A stretch of 35,471 bases of DNA from an uncultured Chitinophagaceae bacterium (GTDB lineage Bacteria; Bacteroidota; Bacteroidia; Chitinophagales; Chitinophagaceae), in the NCBI GenBank assembly GCA_903883945.1, contig CAISCV010000100.1, positions 1 through 35,471 of the forward strand, read 5' to 3'. Made by a program: the position numbers and the translations under genes. The number at the start of each line of letters is the position of its first letter. Within the stretch, counting starts at the first letter, position 1. The notes below the pieces were generated by a model. That model was not told where the DNA came from, did no database searches, and worked only from the letters and a program-made list of their open reading frames with translations. This document shows, in pieces, positions 22,211-32,552 of this stretch.

Positions 22211-22370
22211 AGCTGTTTGAGTTAATTGTTAAGAAATACTTATGAGTGTTTATTTAGTTGGAAAAAGGCAAATTTTGCAGCCATAGTTCAACGCATAAGG
22301 CGAAAAATTTAACGCAATTAAGTTAATACTAAATTGCATAAGGAATATCAAAAAATTAACTCAAACAGCT
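22211..22370. mobile_element. MITE-like element with 17-bp terminal inverted repeats
   Basis: AGCTGTTTGAGTTAATT (22211-22227) and its perfect reverse complement (22354-22370) enclose 126 nt of AT-rich, noncoding DNA. Similarity continues a few bases past one mismatch on each side. No target-site duplication is clear. The size, perfect arms and lack of coding potential suit a MITE mobilised in trans; a long structured leader for the GH2 gene is the alternative. Confidence 0.5.
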
Positions 22371-22672
22371 TCTAAGACAAAAAGGAGAGATTTTATGTAT
22401 AAATGCTTGTTATCATGGAAAGAAAATAATTATCTTTCGGTATCTAATAGAAATAGTAATGGGTATACATTTTTTTTGTTACTATTTTCAATATCTCCTC
22501 TCTTAACCCTAGAGAAATATACAATTACTCATTGTAATATCAATTATGAAAATAGAACATTTACAAATCTCTCTATAAATCTACTATTTCCTATCCCAGT
22601 TTTAATACAAATAGTAGACGTTGTTGTTGGAGTGAATCTTAATCATAAAAAGCAATTTAATTTTAATTAATT

Positions 22673-25600
22673 ATGAAAAAAGTAAGTATCAATTCTTTGT
22701 GTATAGCACTCATTTTAAGTTGCAGCATTTCTTTTGCTCAAAATAGAGTGACTTCTGATTTGTCGGGAAGTGGTTGGAAATTATGGAAAGACGATGACAC
22801 CACTTGGAAACAGGAAGAAGTCTTTTTGCCACCTGTTACTATATCAAAACTAGCTATTCATCCGCCAACAGGAGGTTGGGAATCTTTGAATAACAATGCA
22901 ATGAATGTAAATGTGCCAGGAACGGCAGAAGAATATTTGCAAAAAGTATCAGGGCCAGATGGAGATATTAAAGGGGTGAGTTGGTGGTATCGTTCCATTC
23001 AGATTCCCGCTGCTACTACTAATCGTAAGGTATTAATACGTTTTGAATCTGCACGTTATCGTTCTGAAGTCTTCATCAATCATCAATTAGTTGGCTATGA
23101 TTTGATAGGAAATACACCCTTTGAAGTGGATATCTCCAACTTCGTCAAGACAGGTGAAACTGCACAATTAGCTGTTAGGATTACCGACCCAGGAGGAAAT
23201 TTCGATTGGACAGATGGCAGTAATATCAAATGGGGGAAAGTCAATGTAACGGGTAGTCATGGTTTTGGAGGAATTACAGGCAGGGTGCAATTAATTACTT
23301 GCAACCCTGTTTATGTGGATGATGTTTATTTACAGAATACCCCCGAATACCATACAGCAAATGCCATTATTTCCTTGAAAAATACGACAACTAAATCGAC
23401 TAAAACTAACATAGCCATTAGCGTTAAAGATAAAAAAGACCCTTCTATTGAAGTGTTTCATGAGGAATTGAAGGGGCTTAACATAATGCCCGGTCAAGAT
23501 TCTTTTTCCATCAAGATAAATGCTCCTACAGCCAAATTGTGGGATATTGAGAATCCCAATCTCTACACTTGTACCATTTCTTTAGTCAATGAAAACAAGA
23601 CTATTGATGAAGATAAAAAGACGTTTGGTTTCCGTTGGTTTGAGTTGGCCGGTATAGGTAACGATGCGATGTATAGGTTAAATGGGAAAAGAATGGTTTT
23701 GAGAACTGCCATCAGTTGGGGATTTTGGCCAGTTAATGGAATCTTTCCAACGCCTGAACTGGCAGAGAAACAAATTCGTTTAGCAAAGACCTTGGGATTA
23801 AATATGCTTAACTTCCACCGTTGTATCGGGTCGCCAATAATCTTGGAAATGGCAGATGAAATGGGCTTATTGTATTACGAAGAACCTGGCAATTATATGG
23901 CTGGTAATTTAGATACTTTTTCAAGGGCATGTATGCGTGAGAAGCTTTGTAGAATGGTAAAAAGAGACCGAAGTCATCCATCAATGGTTATTTACACTCT
24001 ACAAAATGAGATGCGTGACGTGGATTCGTTATTATTTATTTCTCACAAAAGCGATATGACGGCAGCACATCAGATTGACCCTTCCCGTGTGATTGTGCGT
24101 ACTTCCGGATGGGCAAACGGTCCCGATGTGGATGACCAAGCAAAGTTGCACAGTCGCCCATTCGATACCACTTTGTATATGCACGGTTGGTTCGATTATC
24201 ATCGTGCACCTGGTCCACATACTTGGATGCAATCCCTTTACAGGAATCCTACAAATTACTATGGCTACACTACCAACAAAAAAGAAATCGTTTATTGGGG
24301 GGAAGAGGGTGCTTTGTCAACTCCATCAAGACTTGAATTGATTAAAAAGGAGATAGAAAAACAACCGAATATTGGTTGGGACGGAGCAATGTATTTAGAT
24401 GAATACAAAGACTTCGATAATTTTATTAAACAAAAGAAGTTAGAAAAAACATTTAAAAGTGTAGATGCTTTGACTACTGCAATGGGAGCCATTTCTTTGG
24501 AACATCAAGGAAGGAAAATCGAGAATATTCGCATGGGCAATGTGTCTGATGGATATGCCATCAATGGTTGGGAGTCGGAAATATTGGAAAATCATTCGGG
24601 TATTGTAGACTGTTATCGCAATCTAAAAGCCGATCCATCTATACTTTCCTACTACAATCAGCCGCTATATGTAGCTGTAAAGCCTCGGAAACAAGTAATA
24701 GAAATGCCAGATAATGTAGTCGTAGATTTCTTTCTGGTGAATGAAAAGAACTTGAAGGGCAGTTATACTTTACAATTAATTGCAAAAGACCCGCAGGGCA
24801 AACCCTTTTATGCTAAACAAATTCCAGTCTCAATCAGTGGTGGCGATACCTATGGAGAATTAATTGCTGATAGCATTTCTATACCCATGTCTCAAGTGGC
24901 TGGGATTTACAAAATAGAAACTTCTATAACAGATGCCGTCGGGAAAATAGTGGCAACAGGTCGTGATGAAATATTATGTGTTGATTGGAAATCGGCAACC
25001 ATCATTGGAAATGGGGCGGTATGGGAAAATGGCAATGTTTTAAAGAATTTTTTATCAAAGGATAAGAATAAAACAGTACTAAATTATGACAGGTCCCCAA
25101 TAAAGGACTATAACAAATTGGATTGGATTGTCACTTCCCGTTCTCCAAATGGGGGAGATTTGATGATTGTTCCTAATGAACAATTAAGGGATATAACAGG
25201 AAAAAATGAAGGCCTTACTACTACTTATTATTTAGGAGCCGAGTTTGAAAAGGAAGTAGCCAAACAGGTAGATAAAGACATCAATCTCACCGTCTATCAA
25301 GGGGCAACTCCGCACCCGAATGTGCCTACTACCTTTAATTATAGTATCAAATGGGAAGGAAATATTATCCCTCCTTATACGGGTAAATACCATTTTGAAA
25401 TGGAAGTGGCTTATGGTGGAGATGGTACATTAATTATTGATGGACAGAAATTGTTGTATGATGCAAAATCTAAACTCATAAAGGGTGATTTTGAATTTAC
25501 CGAAGGCAAGGCTGTTTCTATAAAAGCCACATTACAACACCGTCGTCATTCGGGTGCTTGTCGATTGTTCTGGAGTACGCCCGACCCAAAACAGATTGAT

Positions 25601-26062
25601 GCACAAACTATTATGAATGAAGTAAAAGAAAATGGTACTTCCCTAATTATCATTGATAATGCCGCATCTTGGATGGATTTGATTACTAAGAATACAAATG
25701 TGAAATATACAGGTTCCTTTAAGGTGGGTACCAATTGGTTGGGTGGAGTTGCTTTTAATAAAGCACATCCTCTCTTCAAGGATTTACCTGTTAATCAAGG
25801 GCTTAATTGGCCTTATGAGGCGGTGGTACATAATGGTAATGAACGGGTAGGTTTAGAAATGGAAGGGGAGGAGTTAGTGGCAGGTAGCTATCATTGTTTC
25901 CCTCAAAAACTAGGAACAAGTGTAGGTATCATAAATTGTGGAAAGGGCAAAATCATCTTCTCAACACTTGATATAACCGGCAACCTACAATCTAAGGAAT
26001 CAACTTCGGCGGTGGCAAAGAAACTATTGTGCAATTATATAGATTTTGCAGGGGAAAAGTAA
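22673..26062 (+). CDS. GH2 family glycosidase with a PA14 domain
   Basis: 1129 aa with a signal peptide ending SFA-Q at about residue 22. The GH2 order is present: jelly-roll sugar-binding domain (about 80-210, GVSWWYRSIQIP ... RYRSEVFINHQLVGYD), Ig-like domain, then a TIM barrel with acid/base E446 in LQNEM and probable nucleophile E545 in VYWGEEGALS. Residues about 880-1000 form a PA14 domain (YTGKYHFEMEVAYGGDGTLIIDGQ), and the last 130 residues are a further alpha/beta region. Substrate is probably beta-linked galactose, glucuronate or arabinose; GH2 specificity cannot be read from the motifs. First gene of the second carbohydrate block, 33 nt before the GH43 gene. Confidence 0.9.
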   Translation: MKKVSINSLCIALILSCSISFAQNRVTSDLSGSGWKLWKDDDTTWKQEEVFLPPVTISKLAIHPPTGGWESLNNNAMNVNVPGTAEEYLQKVSGPDGDIKGVSWWYRSIQIPAATTNRKVLIRFESARYRSEVFINHQLVGYDLIGNTPFEVDISNFVKTGETAQLAVRITDPGGNFDWTDGSNIKWGKVNVTGSHGFGGITGRVQLITCNPVYVDDVYLQNTPEYHTANAIISLKNTTTKSTKTNIAISVKDKKDPSIEVFHEELKGLNIMPGQDSFSIKINAPTAKLWDIENPNLYTCTISLVNENKTIDEDKKTFGFRWFELAGIGNDAMYRLNGKRMVLRTAISWGFWPVNGIFPTPELAEKQIRLAKTLGLNMLNFHRCIGSPIILEMADEMGLLYYEEPGNYMAGNLDTFSRACMREKLCRMVKRDRSHPSMVIYTLQNEMRDVDSLLFISHKSDMTAAHQIDPSRVIVRTSGWANGPDVDDQAKLHSRPFDTTLYMHGWFDYHRAPGPHTWMQSLYRNPTNYYGYTTNKKEIVYWGEEGALSTPSRLELIKKEIEKQPNIGWDGAMYLDEYKDFDNFIKQKKLEKTFKSVDALTTAMGAISLEHQGRKIENIRMGNVSDGYAINGWESEILENHSGIVDCYRNLKADPSILSYYNQPLYVAVKPRKQVIEMPDNVVVDFFLVNEKNLKGSYTLQLIAKDPQGKPFYAKQIPVSISGGDTYGELIADSISIPMSQVAGIYKIETSITDAVGKIVATGRDEILCVDWKSATIIGNGAVWENGNVLKNFLSKDKNKTVLNYDRSPIKDYNKLDWIVTSRSPNGGDLMIVPNEQLRDITGKNEGLTTTYYLGAEFEKEVAKQVDKDINLTVYQGATPHPNVPTTFNYSIKWEGNIIPPYTGKYHFEMEVAYGGDGTLIIDGQKLLYDAKSKLIKGDFEFTEGKAVSIKATLQHRRHSGACRLFWSTPDPKQIDAQTIMNEVKENGTSLIIIDNAASWMDLITKNTNVKYTGSFKVGTNWLGGVAFNKAHPLFKDLPVNQGLNWPYEAVVHNGNERVGLEMEGEELVAGSYHCFPQKLGTSVGIINCGKGKIIFSTLDITGNLQSKESTSAVAKKLLCNYIDFAGEK

Positions 26063-26095
26063 AACAGGTTGGGAACAACTTAATCATTAACAGTC

Positions 26096-27286
26096 ATGAA
26101 TAGGAGTATTGGTTTAATCGCAATTGTTTTAGCATTTTCGGGTAACTTTTGTTTGGCACAAATACAAATTTGTGCTGCCAAAACATTTACTAAAGAACAA
26201 TTAGATTCTGTTTATGCAACAGGTTCGGGTATCTCTGGTCCTGGAAAACCTGTAGTGGGTGATGGTTATGGTGGTGTGTGTAGTGGTAAGTTTCTGACTG
26301 AAGTAGATAGAAAAAAGTATGCAAGTGGGCAAGTTTGGAAGAATGGTTTGATACCACATATAAAACCAATCTGGGATGTACACATGCGAGATGCAGTAAT
26401 TGAACCCGGGGGTGATGGCTATTACTATCTTACAGGGTCTACAGGTGATAATATCTGGGCTTATAATGACGGTGTGGAATTGTATCGTAGTAAGGACTTA
26501 CAAAAATGGGACTATCTAGGGTTGGTTTGGAGCATAGAGAAAGAAGGTGGTTGGGAAAAGAATTGGCGTCAACGCAAAAAACCTGTTCGGGCTATATGGG
26601 CACCTGAATTGCATTATATCCACCACAATTATTATATCTGCTTGAGTATGCCCCCCGGTGGTATTTCTATATTAAAGAGTACTACTGGCAAACCAATTGG
26701 TCCATATATTCATGCCACTAACCCAGATGCGCCTCTAATGGGAGGTATTGGTCCAATTGAGAAATCATTTTTAATCGATCCAAGTCTGTTTGAAGATACA
26801 GATGGTAAAGTCTATTTTGTACAAGGACCGGCCGACAAGATCTATAAAATGAAAGATGATTTAAGCGGTTTCGATGGCGATCCAATTCAAGTTGAATTAT
26901 TAAATCCAACTACCGATCCTACACTTAGGCGAGATACAGCCAATAAAACCAATCAACTTGGTTTCGAGGGGGCCACACTTTTCAAAAGAAACGGAATTTA
27001 TTATCTTGGTTCTACCGATAAATACAAGGGCAGGTATTCTATGTGTTTGGCAATGTCTAAAAACATTCAAGGACCTTATTCAATGCGGCACGAATCAGTT
27101 CCTTGCAACGGGGGCACAAAGTTTTTTAAAGCAAAGAATGGCGATTGGTTTACCTGTTTTTTTGGGGATGATAGCAATGCACCTTGGAGAGAAAAACCAG
27201 GCATCATAAAAGTAGATTTTGATACAGATGGCAAAGTAAAAGTGGCAGAAAAGCAGCCCGATTTCATATTGGTTAAAGATAACTAA
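26096..27286 (+). CDS. GH43-type glycosidase
   Basis: 396 aa with a signal peptide ending CLA-Q. The propeller has the GH43 acidic triad: D99 in HMRDAVIEPGGDGYYYLTG, D228 in LIDPSLFEDTDGKVYFVQ and E291 in GFEGATLFKRNGIYYLGS. It lacks the C2 and CBM domains of the other GH43 in this window, so the two are not recent duplicates. Inserted residues about 145-170 (KEGGWEKNWRQRKKPVR) near the first blades may shape the active site. Likely action on arabinose- or xylose-type side chains, or galactan as in some subfamilies. 33 nt after the GH2 gene, so co-transcribed. Confidence 0.88.
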   Translation: MNRSIGLIAIVLAFSGNFCLAQIQICAAKTFTKEQLDSVYATGSGISGPGKPVVGDGYGGVCSGKFLTEVDRKKYASGQVWKNGLIPHIKPIWDVHMRDAVIEPGGDGYYYLTGSTGDNIWAYNDGVELYRSKDLQKWDYLGLVWSIEKEGGWEKNWRQRKKPVRAIWAPELHYIHHNYYICLSMPPGGISILKSTTGKPIGPYIHATNPDAPLMGGIGPIEKSFLIDPSLFEDTDGKVYFVQGPADKIYKMKDDLSGFDGDPIQVELLNPTTDPTLRRDTANKTNQLGFEGATLFKRNGIYYLGSTDKYKGRYSMCLAMSKNIQGPYSMRHESVPCNGGTKFFKAKNGDWFTCFFGDDSNAPWREKPGIIKVDFDTDGKVKVAEKQPDFILVKDN

Positions 27287-27543
27287 TAAATAGTGCAAAG
27301 GGATATGGTTTTAACCCTCACAACTTACGCTCTTAATGCCAATGTTTGCACGGCTGTTGCCATTGCTTACTAAACTGATACTAATCTTCACACTGTTATG
27401 AAAATGATTTACGATAATTATGTAATACACTTTAAACTTTTCTAAATAAGCATATTCTACGATTTACTAGTTAAATACACCCTTATTATTATCATTTTAA
27501 TACCAATTTAAAGTTTCATTTCAAATTAAAAGAAATATAGTTT

Positions 27544-30500
27544 ATGAAAATGAAGTTGATTGTAACTATAATGCCATTAGTTTTTGGCTTATTTACCTAT
27601 GCCCAAATTTCCAAACTCACCCCGCCTTCGCAAGATGCTGGCTTGCCCTACACCCGTTCTGCCCGCCCTCGTGCTTTGGAAGCCATCAAGGGAACGACTG
27701 CCCTCTTTGGAGGAAGTAAATATGCCTACATTAATGGATACAAAGTGCGGCTGGATACCAAAGACATCCTTCGTGCAGAAGCTGTTTTGCAGAATGGAAA
27801 AGTGTTTGTACCAGAAGCATTTGCTACTTTGATTAATCAAAAAGAAATTCATCTTTCACCTATCCCTAAAGGGTTAGAGATTTTACAGCCCCGTTGGGTT
27901 TATGAAGTGGATAGACCTGCCTTTACCATCCCTGCCTCGGTTGAGAAAACAACTATTAAGGGTGCAGTTTATTTTTCGGCAGATGATCTGGCTAAGATTT
28001 TGGGTAAGAAAATATTGCTGACCAAAAGAGGATTGTTACTAATCAGTGATAAGCCAATTATATTCGCTGATACTGACCCCGTTTTGAGTGATTGTATCGT
28101 AAGCATCTTCGATACACCTGAGAAATTGATGGATCCAGATATTGCTACTAAGTATATTCCTACACTTAAAGCACAAGGAAAATGGACTGACCATGCTCGT
28201 GTAAAACCAGAAGATTTAAAGAGATTGGAAGAGGGAAAAGAAACAGAATGGCCAGTTACGCCAAAGAGTGCCTATGATTATTTAGGTTTCAATCAATCCC
28301 TGTTAGGTAGTAGAGTTCCTGCTCCCGGCATCTACCCAAGGTTGTTATTTAGCCCTGAAGATTTACCGATGTTGAGGAAACATATTGAAGAAAATAAGTC
28401 AGCACAAAAGGCAATGACAGAGATTGAAGTATTGTTTAAAAAGACTTGGTTCGACCCTTCCACAAGCGATGGAAAGCTTTTTGACAAACTTGCAAGTGGT
28501 GATTTTGATAAGAGTGTGCCCGCAGGAATGGGTACTAATACGTACGCAGTGGTAGGATTGACTAAAGATTTTAAACCTGGCATGCAGACGTCTCACACCA
28601 ATTATATTACCAATTGCCTTACCACAATGGCCTTGTATTGCTTGCTCACAGATAATGATGTTCTTGGAAAGAAGGTAGCAAACGCCCTGTGCAACTACTA
28701 TATTATTGCTGATAAGCTGGTAGAAAATCACTTGCGTAGTTCTGATAGTGAGTTTGGCATTAGCGGTGATGATGCCAATAATGCCGAGACTGCTTGGCGC
28801 GGTATGATTGGTATGGTTCCGCACATGGATTTGGCTTTGTCATTGGATTATGCAGGAAAATATATGACACCTGAACAAAGAAGGTTTGTGCAGTTATTGA
28901 TTGCAAAAGCAACTTATGGACGCAGAACTGGTGGGGGCGATGGTCCACGCAGGGGATGGAGAGATATCAACCACGTTACTTGGCATTTAACCCATCACCT
29001 TACGATTGCCGCCATAGAAGGATTGGATGGTTTTGACCCCGAGGCTTATGCTTCTGGTTGCGAACTGGCAAGTGATTTCTTGGAGTGGGGTATCGACAAT
29101 AAAGGACAAATGTTTGAGAGTAATGGAAAGAGTGGCGGTGGGTTTCAGTTTGAGTTTTTAGCTATGATTCTGCAAGCCCGTAGAGGTGATAACCTGTTTG
29201 GTCATCCGCATTTTAGAAAGATGTTGACGGCACAAGTGTTTACTACTTCTCCCAACAGAAAAGAAACTTTGAGTAGTGGCACATGGGGTGGTAGTCCATT
29301 CTCTTTTCCAGGTGTGATGGGAATAAAATCTTTTTATCCCAATGATCGTGCTGCCGATTACTTATTGCAAAATGCTTTTCCAGACATCAATTGGTCAACC
29401 TTTGATTTAGCAGCGTACAAATCTCAGCTAGAAAAAAACAGTCAGGGCGTTCGTTTGCCTGGCACTACTTATCCCGCTTTTGTATTTCCTTTTCCTTATG
29501 TAACCGACTGGAAACCGACCACACGTGCCGATCTTAAAATACCCAATGACTGGAATACGGAAACGCATGGCATCCTTTCAGCCTCTTCGGATAATACCGA
29601 GAATGCAACCTGGCTTTGTTTTCATACCCGCAACAATCATTACATCGGTTCGGGTCATCACCATGCAGATATTGGCATGTTTTATTTTTCTGGTCTGGGT
29701 GTAAACTGGATTACCGAATCTCCTTCTCCAAAAGCTTATTCTGGTCGTTACCACAATGAAATAATTATCGATGGAAAAGCAGAGTCCGAAGGTCCTGCAG
29801 CTGGAGGAGATTACATAGGCGCAAACCTTCAACCGATGGGCACTTTCAGTTCAGAAAATATGACCTATTCCTACACTTATCAATGGTGCACACAAGTAGG
29901 AATGAAATGGGGCGAAGGATTTAGCACTTTCGATTCTTCAGTAGCAAAAGATGGTTGGGAACTAGAAACCCGCCCAGATAACTTTAAGTATTTTGTTGGT
30001 ACAACCCATTACAAAATGCGCTATTGGTGGCCATCATACAATTATTCCAACTATGTACCAACACTTCGTGCCTTGTGGAATCCGGTGGAATATGTATATC
30101 GTTCTGCTGGGTTGATTAAAGGAACACATTCTTATTCTATCATTGTGGATGATGCTAAAAAGGATGCAAACCAACACTTATATCAATGGACAGCCATGAC
30201 GGCTAAAGGCGTTTGGAAGGCAGATTACAAGAATGTTCCTAAAGGCGCATTGGTATTAGGGTATGATGAGAAATTAGTGAAACAATGGGATAAGGGAACT
30301 GACGTAGCACCACTTTCACCCAATAAGGGAGATGCGCTTTTGTTAGTGTATAGCATTGCAAATGATAATGAAGAAAACAATGTATTGGTAGAAGATGTGA
30401 AAGAAGGCAAGACAATGACTGTTGGAAATTTTGCTTCTTCGATAGGTTCTTACAACCGTTTGGCAATAAACAGAAACACCGTAAAGGCAAACTTCAAAGT

Positions 30501-30678
30501 ACTCTTGATTCCGTTTAGATTTGGAGAAGAAATACCTGCTATTACAACTGTTAGCAATAAAACAACCATCTCTTGGAAGGACGGACAAAAAGATGTACTA
30601 GACTTTACAGTTGATGCTACCAGCCGTACAAAAGTGGCGGTAAAAAGAGATGGAAAGGAAGTAGTGGAGAGCAAATAA
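27544..30678 (+). CDS. Heparinase II/III-like polysaccharide lyase
   Basis: 1044 aa with a signal peptide ending TYA-Q. Residues about 50-190 form a stalk resembling copper-amine-oxidase N-terminal beta domains (YAYINGYKVRLDTKDILR). Residues about 260-650 form an (alpha/alpha) toroid, with a likely active-site stretch RDINHVTWHLTHHLT. From about 690 the heparinase II/III C-terminal beta domain has SGHHHADIGMFYFSGLGVNWITE and then SGRYHNEIIIDGK, the conserved H..H.D...G..W...HN pattern. Such enzymes cleave uronic-acid glycans by beta-elimination. The exact PL family and substrate are not clear. 257 nt separates it from the GH43 gene, so it may have its own promoter; the GH29 gene follows 39 nt later. 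Confidence 0.85.
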   Translation: MKMKLIVTIMPLVFGLFTYAQISKLTPPSQDAGLPYTRSARPRALEAIKGTTALFGGSKYAYINGYKVRLDTKDILRAEAVLQNGKVFVPEAFATLINQKEIHLSPIPKGLEILQPRWVYEVDRPAFTIPASVEKTTIKGAVYFSADDLAKILGKKILLTKRGLLLISDKPIIFADTDPVLSDCIVSIFDTPEKLMDPDIATKYIPTLKAQGKWTDHARVKPEDLKRLEEGKETEWPVTPKSAYDYLGFNQSLLGSRVPAPGIYPRLLFSPEDLPMLRKHIEENKSAQKAMTEIEVLFKKTWFDPSTSDGKLFDKLASGDFDKSVPAGMGTNTYAVVGLTKDFKPGMQTSHTNYITNCLTTMALYCLLTDNDVLGKKVANALCNYYIIADKLVENHLRSSDSEFGISGDDANNAETAWRGMIGMVPHMDLALSLDYAGKYMTPEQRRFVQLLIAKATYGRRTGGGDGPRRGWRDINHVTWHLTHHLTIAAIEGLDGFDPEAYASGCELASDFLEWGIDNKGQMFESNGKSGGGFQFEFLAMILQARRGDNLFGHPHFRKMLTAQVFTTSPNRKETLSSGTWGGSPFSFPGVMGIKSFYPNDRAADYLLQNAFPDINWSTFDLAAYKSQLEKNSQGVRLPGTTYPAFVFPFPYVTDWKPTTRADLKIPNDWNTETHGILSASSDNTENATWLCFHTRNNHYIGSGHHHADIGMFYFSGLGVNWITESPSPKAYSGRYHNEIIIDGKAESEGPAAGGDYIGANLQPMGTFSSENMTYSYTYQWCTQVGMKWGEGFSTFDSSVAKDGWELETRPDNFKYFVGTTHYKMRYWWPSYNYSNYVPTLRALWNPVEYVYRSAGLIKGTHSYSIIVDDAKKDANQHLYQWTAMTAKGVWKADYKNVPKGALVLGYDEKLVKQWDKGTDVAPLSPNKGDALLLVYSIANDNEENNVLVEDVKEGKTMTVGNFASSIGSYNRLAINRNTVKANFKVLLIPFRFGEEIPAITTVSNKTTISWKDGQKDVLDFTVDATSRTKVAVKRDGKEVVESK

Positions 30679-30717
30679 CCTGAGAAAATAAAACACTTTA
30701 ACATATATTAATCAACA

Positions 30718-32505
30718 ATGCAAAAAGTGAATGATTTTAAGATTATGAACAATGAGTTGTTTGTCTTTTCAAAGAAAGTCTTTTTGTTTTGCTTAATATT
30801 TAACTTAACCCTTTCCAATGCCCAAACCATCAAATCTAGAGAGGAAAGATTGGCTTGGTGGCAAGATGCCCGCTTCGGCATGTTTATACATTGGGGTGTA
30901 TTTGCTGTACCTGCCGGTGTATGGAAAGGCGAACACGTTCATGGAAGGGCAGGCATTCCCGACTATGCCGAGTGGTTGATGTATAATAAACAAATCCCTT
31001 GTGCCGAATATCAGGCATTGGCAAAACAATTTACCGCCTCCAAGTTTGACCCTGCCGCCTGGGTGAAGTTGGCAAAGAATGCGGGTATGAAATATATCGT
31101 CATCACGGCGAAACATCACGATGGTTTTGCCCTATTCAAAACAAAGGCGAGTCCGTTTAATATTGTCGATGCGAGTCCTTATGGAAAAGATGCAATTAAG
31201 GCACTGTCGGATGAATGTAAACGGCAAGGGATGAAATTGGGTTTCTATTATTCGCAGGCGCAGGATTGGAATAATGGGGGTTCAGTAGGGTTGGCAGGTA
31301 TGGGCGATAAGGCACCCCCTGCATGGGACAGCAGCCAAAAGCAGAACATGGATACTTATGTAAATCAAGTAGCAATTCCTCAAATAACAGAATTATTAAC
31401 CAATTATGGTGATGACATTCCTGCCATTATTTGGTGGGATACGCCGAGGGGAATGACTAAAGGACTAGCTCAAAAAATTGATAAGGTCGTGCATCAGTTA
31501 AAACCAAATATCATCATGAATAATCGAATGGGAGGAGGTGTGCAAGGTGATTCTAAAACGCCCGAACAATACATTCCTGCTTTAGGCTATCCCGGTCAGA
31601 ATTGGGAATCTTGCATGACTACAAACAATTCGTGGGGATATCAGACGTGGGATAATCAATGGAAATCAAGTGCTGTCTTATTGCGCAATCTCTCCGATAT
31701 TGTGAGTAAGGGAGGCAATTATTTATTGAATGTAGGTCCTGATAAAGAGGGTGTCATTCCTAAACCTTCTGCTAAAATATTGAAGGAAGTGGGTAATTGG
31801 CTAAAGGTGAATGGTGAGGCAGTCTATCAAACTAAGGCATCCCCGTTTGTTTATCTTCCGTGGGGACGCTGTACACAGAAGGATGATAAGTTATATCTGC
31901 ATGTCCATCATTGGCCTACTGATGGCAATCTTAAAGTACCGATAAATAGTATAATAGAAAAGGCCTATTTATTGTCTGATACCAACAACCGTATCAAATA
32001 CCAACAAAGTGGAGGCTATACTTTTTTGGAATTGCCAAAGTATTGCCCTGATACCATTATTACAATTGTAGTAATGAAGATGAAGAGTGAAATCAAATCG
32101 AGTATCGATAATCCCATTCCTTCTATTGGGAAAACTGCCATTGCATCTTCAACTGAGAGCGAAAAGTTCAAAGCAGAATATGCATTCGATTCTTCCTCCC
32201 GAACTTCATGGAAGGCTGCTAAAGACCAAAAGACGGGTTGGTTGATAGTGAATTTGGAAAAGCCTACAAGCATTGGTTCAATTGCTATCAGCGAAGTGGT
32301 GGGGCATACCGAAGAAAATACCAAACACTTTAAGTTGGAATATAAAAAAGGAGACAATTGGATAACTATCATAGAAGGAAAGAAGATTGGAGAAGTGTTT
32401 CAAACCTCATTTAAACCAATCACCACTCAATTTGTCCGATTGAACATTCTTGATTCAGAAACAGAACCGCAGATTAGGGATATGCAATTGTTTGCGGATG
32501 AGTGA
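30718..32505 (+). CDS. GH29 alpha-L-fucosidase with a discoidin-type C-terminal domain
   Basis: 595 aa from ATG 30718; an internal ATG at 30745 gives a tidier signal peptide ending SNA-Q and is equally plausible. The GH29 barrel begins WWQDARFGMFIHWGVFAVPAG, continues with KYIVITAKHHDGFALF and has the nucleophile D241 in IIWWDTPRGM (numbered from 30718). Residues about 470-595 form an F5/8 type C (discoidin-like) domain, with AFDSSSRTSWKAA and FVRLNILDSETEPQIRDMQLF. It releases alpha-L-fucose from glycans. Follows the heparinase-like gene closely, and the esterase frame starts 47 nt after its stop. Exported. Confidence 0.94.
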   Translation: MQKVNDFKIMNNELFVFSKKVFLFCLIFNLTLSNAQTIKSREERLAWWQDARFGMFIHWGVFAVPAGVWKGEHVHGRAGIPDYAEWLMYNKQIPCAEYQALAKQFTASKFDPAAWVKLAKNAGMKYIVITAKHHDGFALFKTKASPFNIVDASPYGKDAIKALSDECKRQGMKLGFYYSQAQDWNNGGSVGLAGMGDKAPPAWDSSQKQNMDTYVNQVAIPQITELLTNYGDDIPAIIWWDTPRGMTKGLAQKIDKVVHQLKPNIIMNNRMGGGVQGDSKTPEQYIPALGYPGQNWESCMTTNNSWGYQTWDNQWKSSAVLLRNLSDIVSKGGNYLLNVGPDKEGVIPKPSAKILKEVGNWLKVNGEAVYQTKASPFVYLPWGRCTQKDDKLYLHVHHWPTDGNLKVPINSIIEKAYLLSDTNNRIKYQQSGGYTFLELPKYCPDTIITIVVMKMKSEIKSSIDNPIPSIGKTAIASSTESEKFKAEYAFDSSSRTSWKAAKDQKTGWLIVNLEKPTSIGSIAISEVVGHTEENTKHFKLEYKKGDNWITIIEGKKIGEVFQTSFKPITTQFVRLNILDSETEPQIRDMQLFADE

Positions 32506-32552
32506 ATAACATTGGCTTAAAAACAATTATAACTACTCATAAATTATACTCG

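Larger units (their letters stand above)
21773..22672. other. 900-nt intergenic region: hairpins, dyad and a MITE-like element
   Basis: It holds a 9-bp hairpin (21865-21903), a strong 12-bp hairpin (22023-22055), a TGTGCC-AAATTA-GGCACA dyad (22103-22120) and a 160-bp inverted-repeat element (22211-22370). A 91-codon frame at 22395-22670 ends 2 nt before the GH2 gene but is AT-driven in composition and has no recognisable features; I do not call it. Confidence 0.6.

Noticed and set aside
22395-22670. 91-codon frame just before the GH2 gene
   Set aside because: AT-driven Asn/Ile/Leu/Ser composition, no signal peptide or domain, and it lies in what is probably the promoter and leader of the GH2 gene.
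32502-32552. GTG start for the esterase overlapping the fucosidase stop
   Set aside because: The ATG at 32553 gives a standard signal peptide, while the extension places polar residues in front of it.
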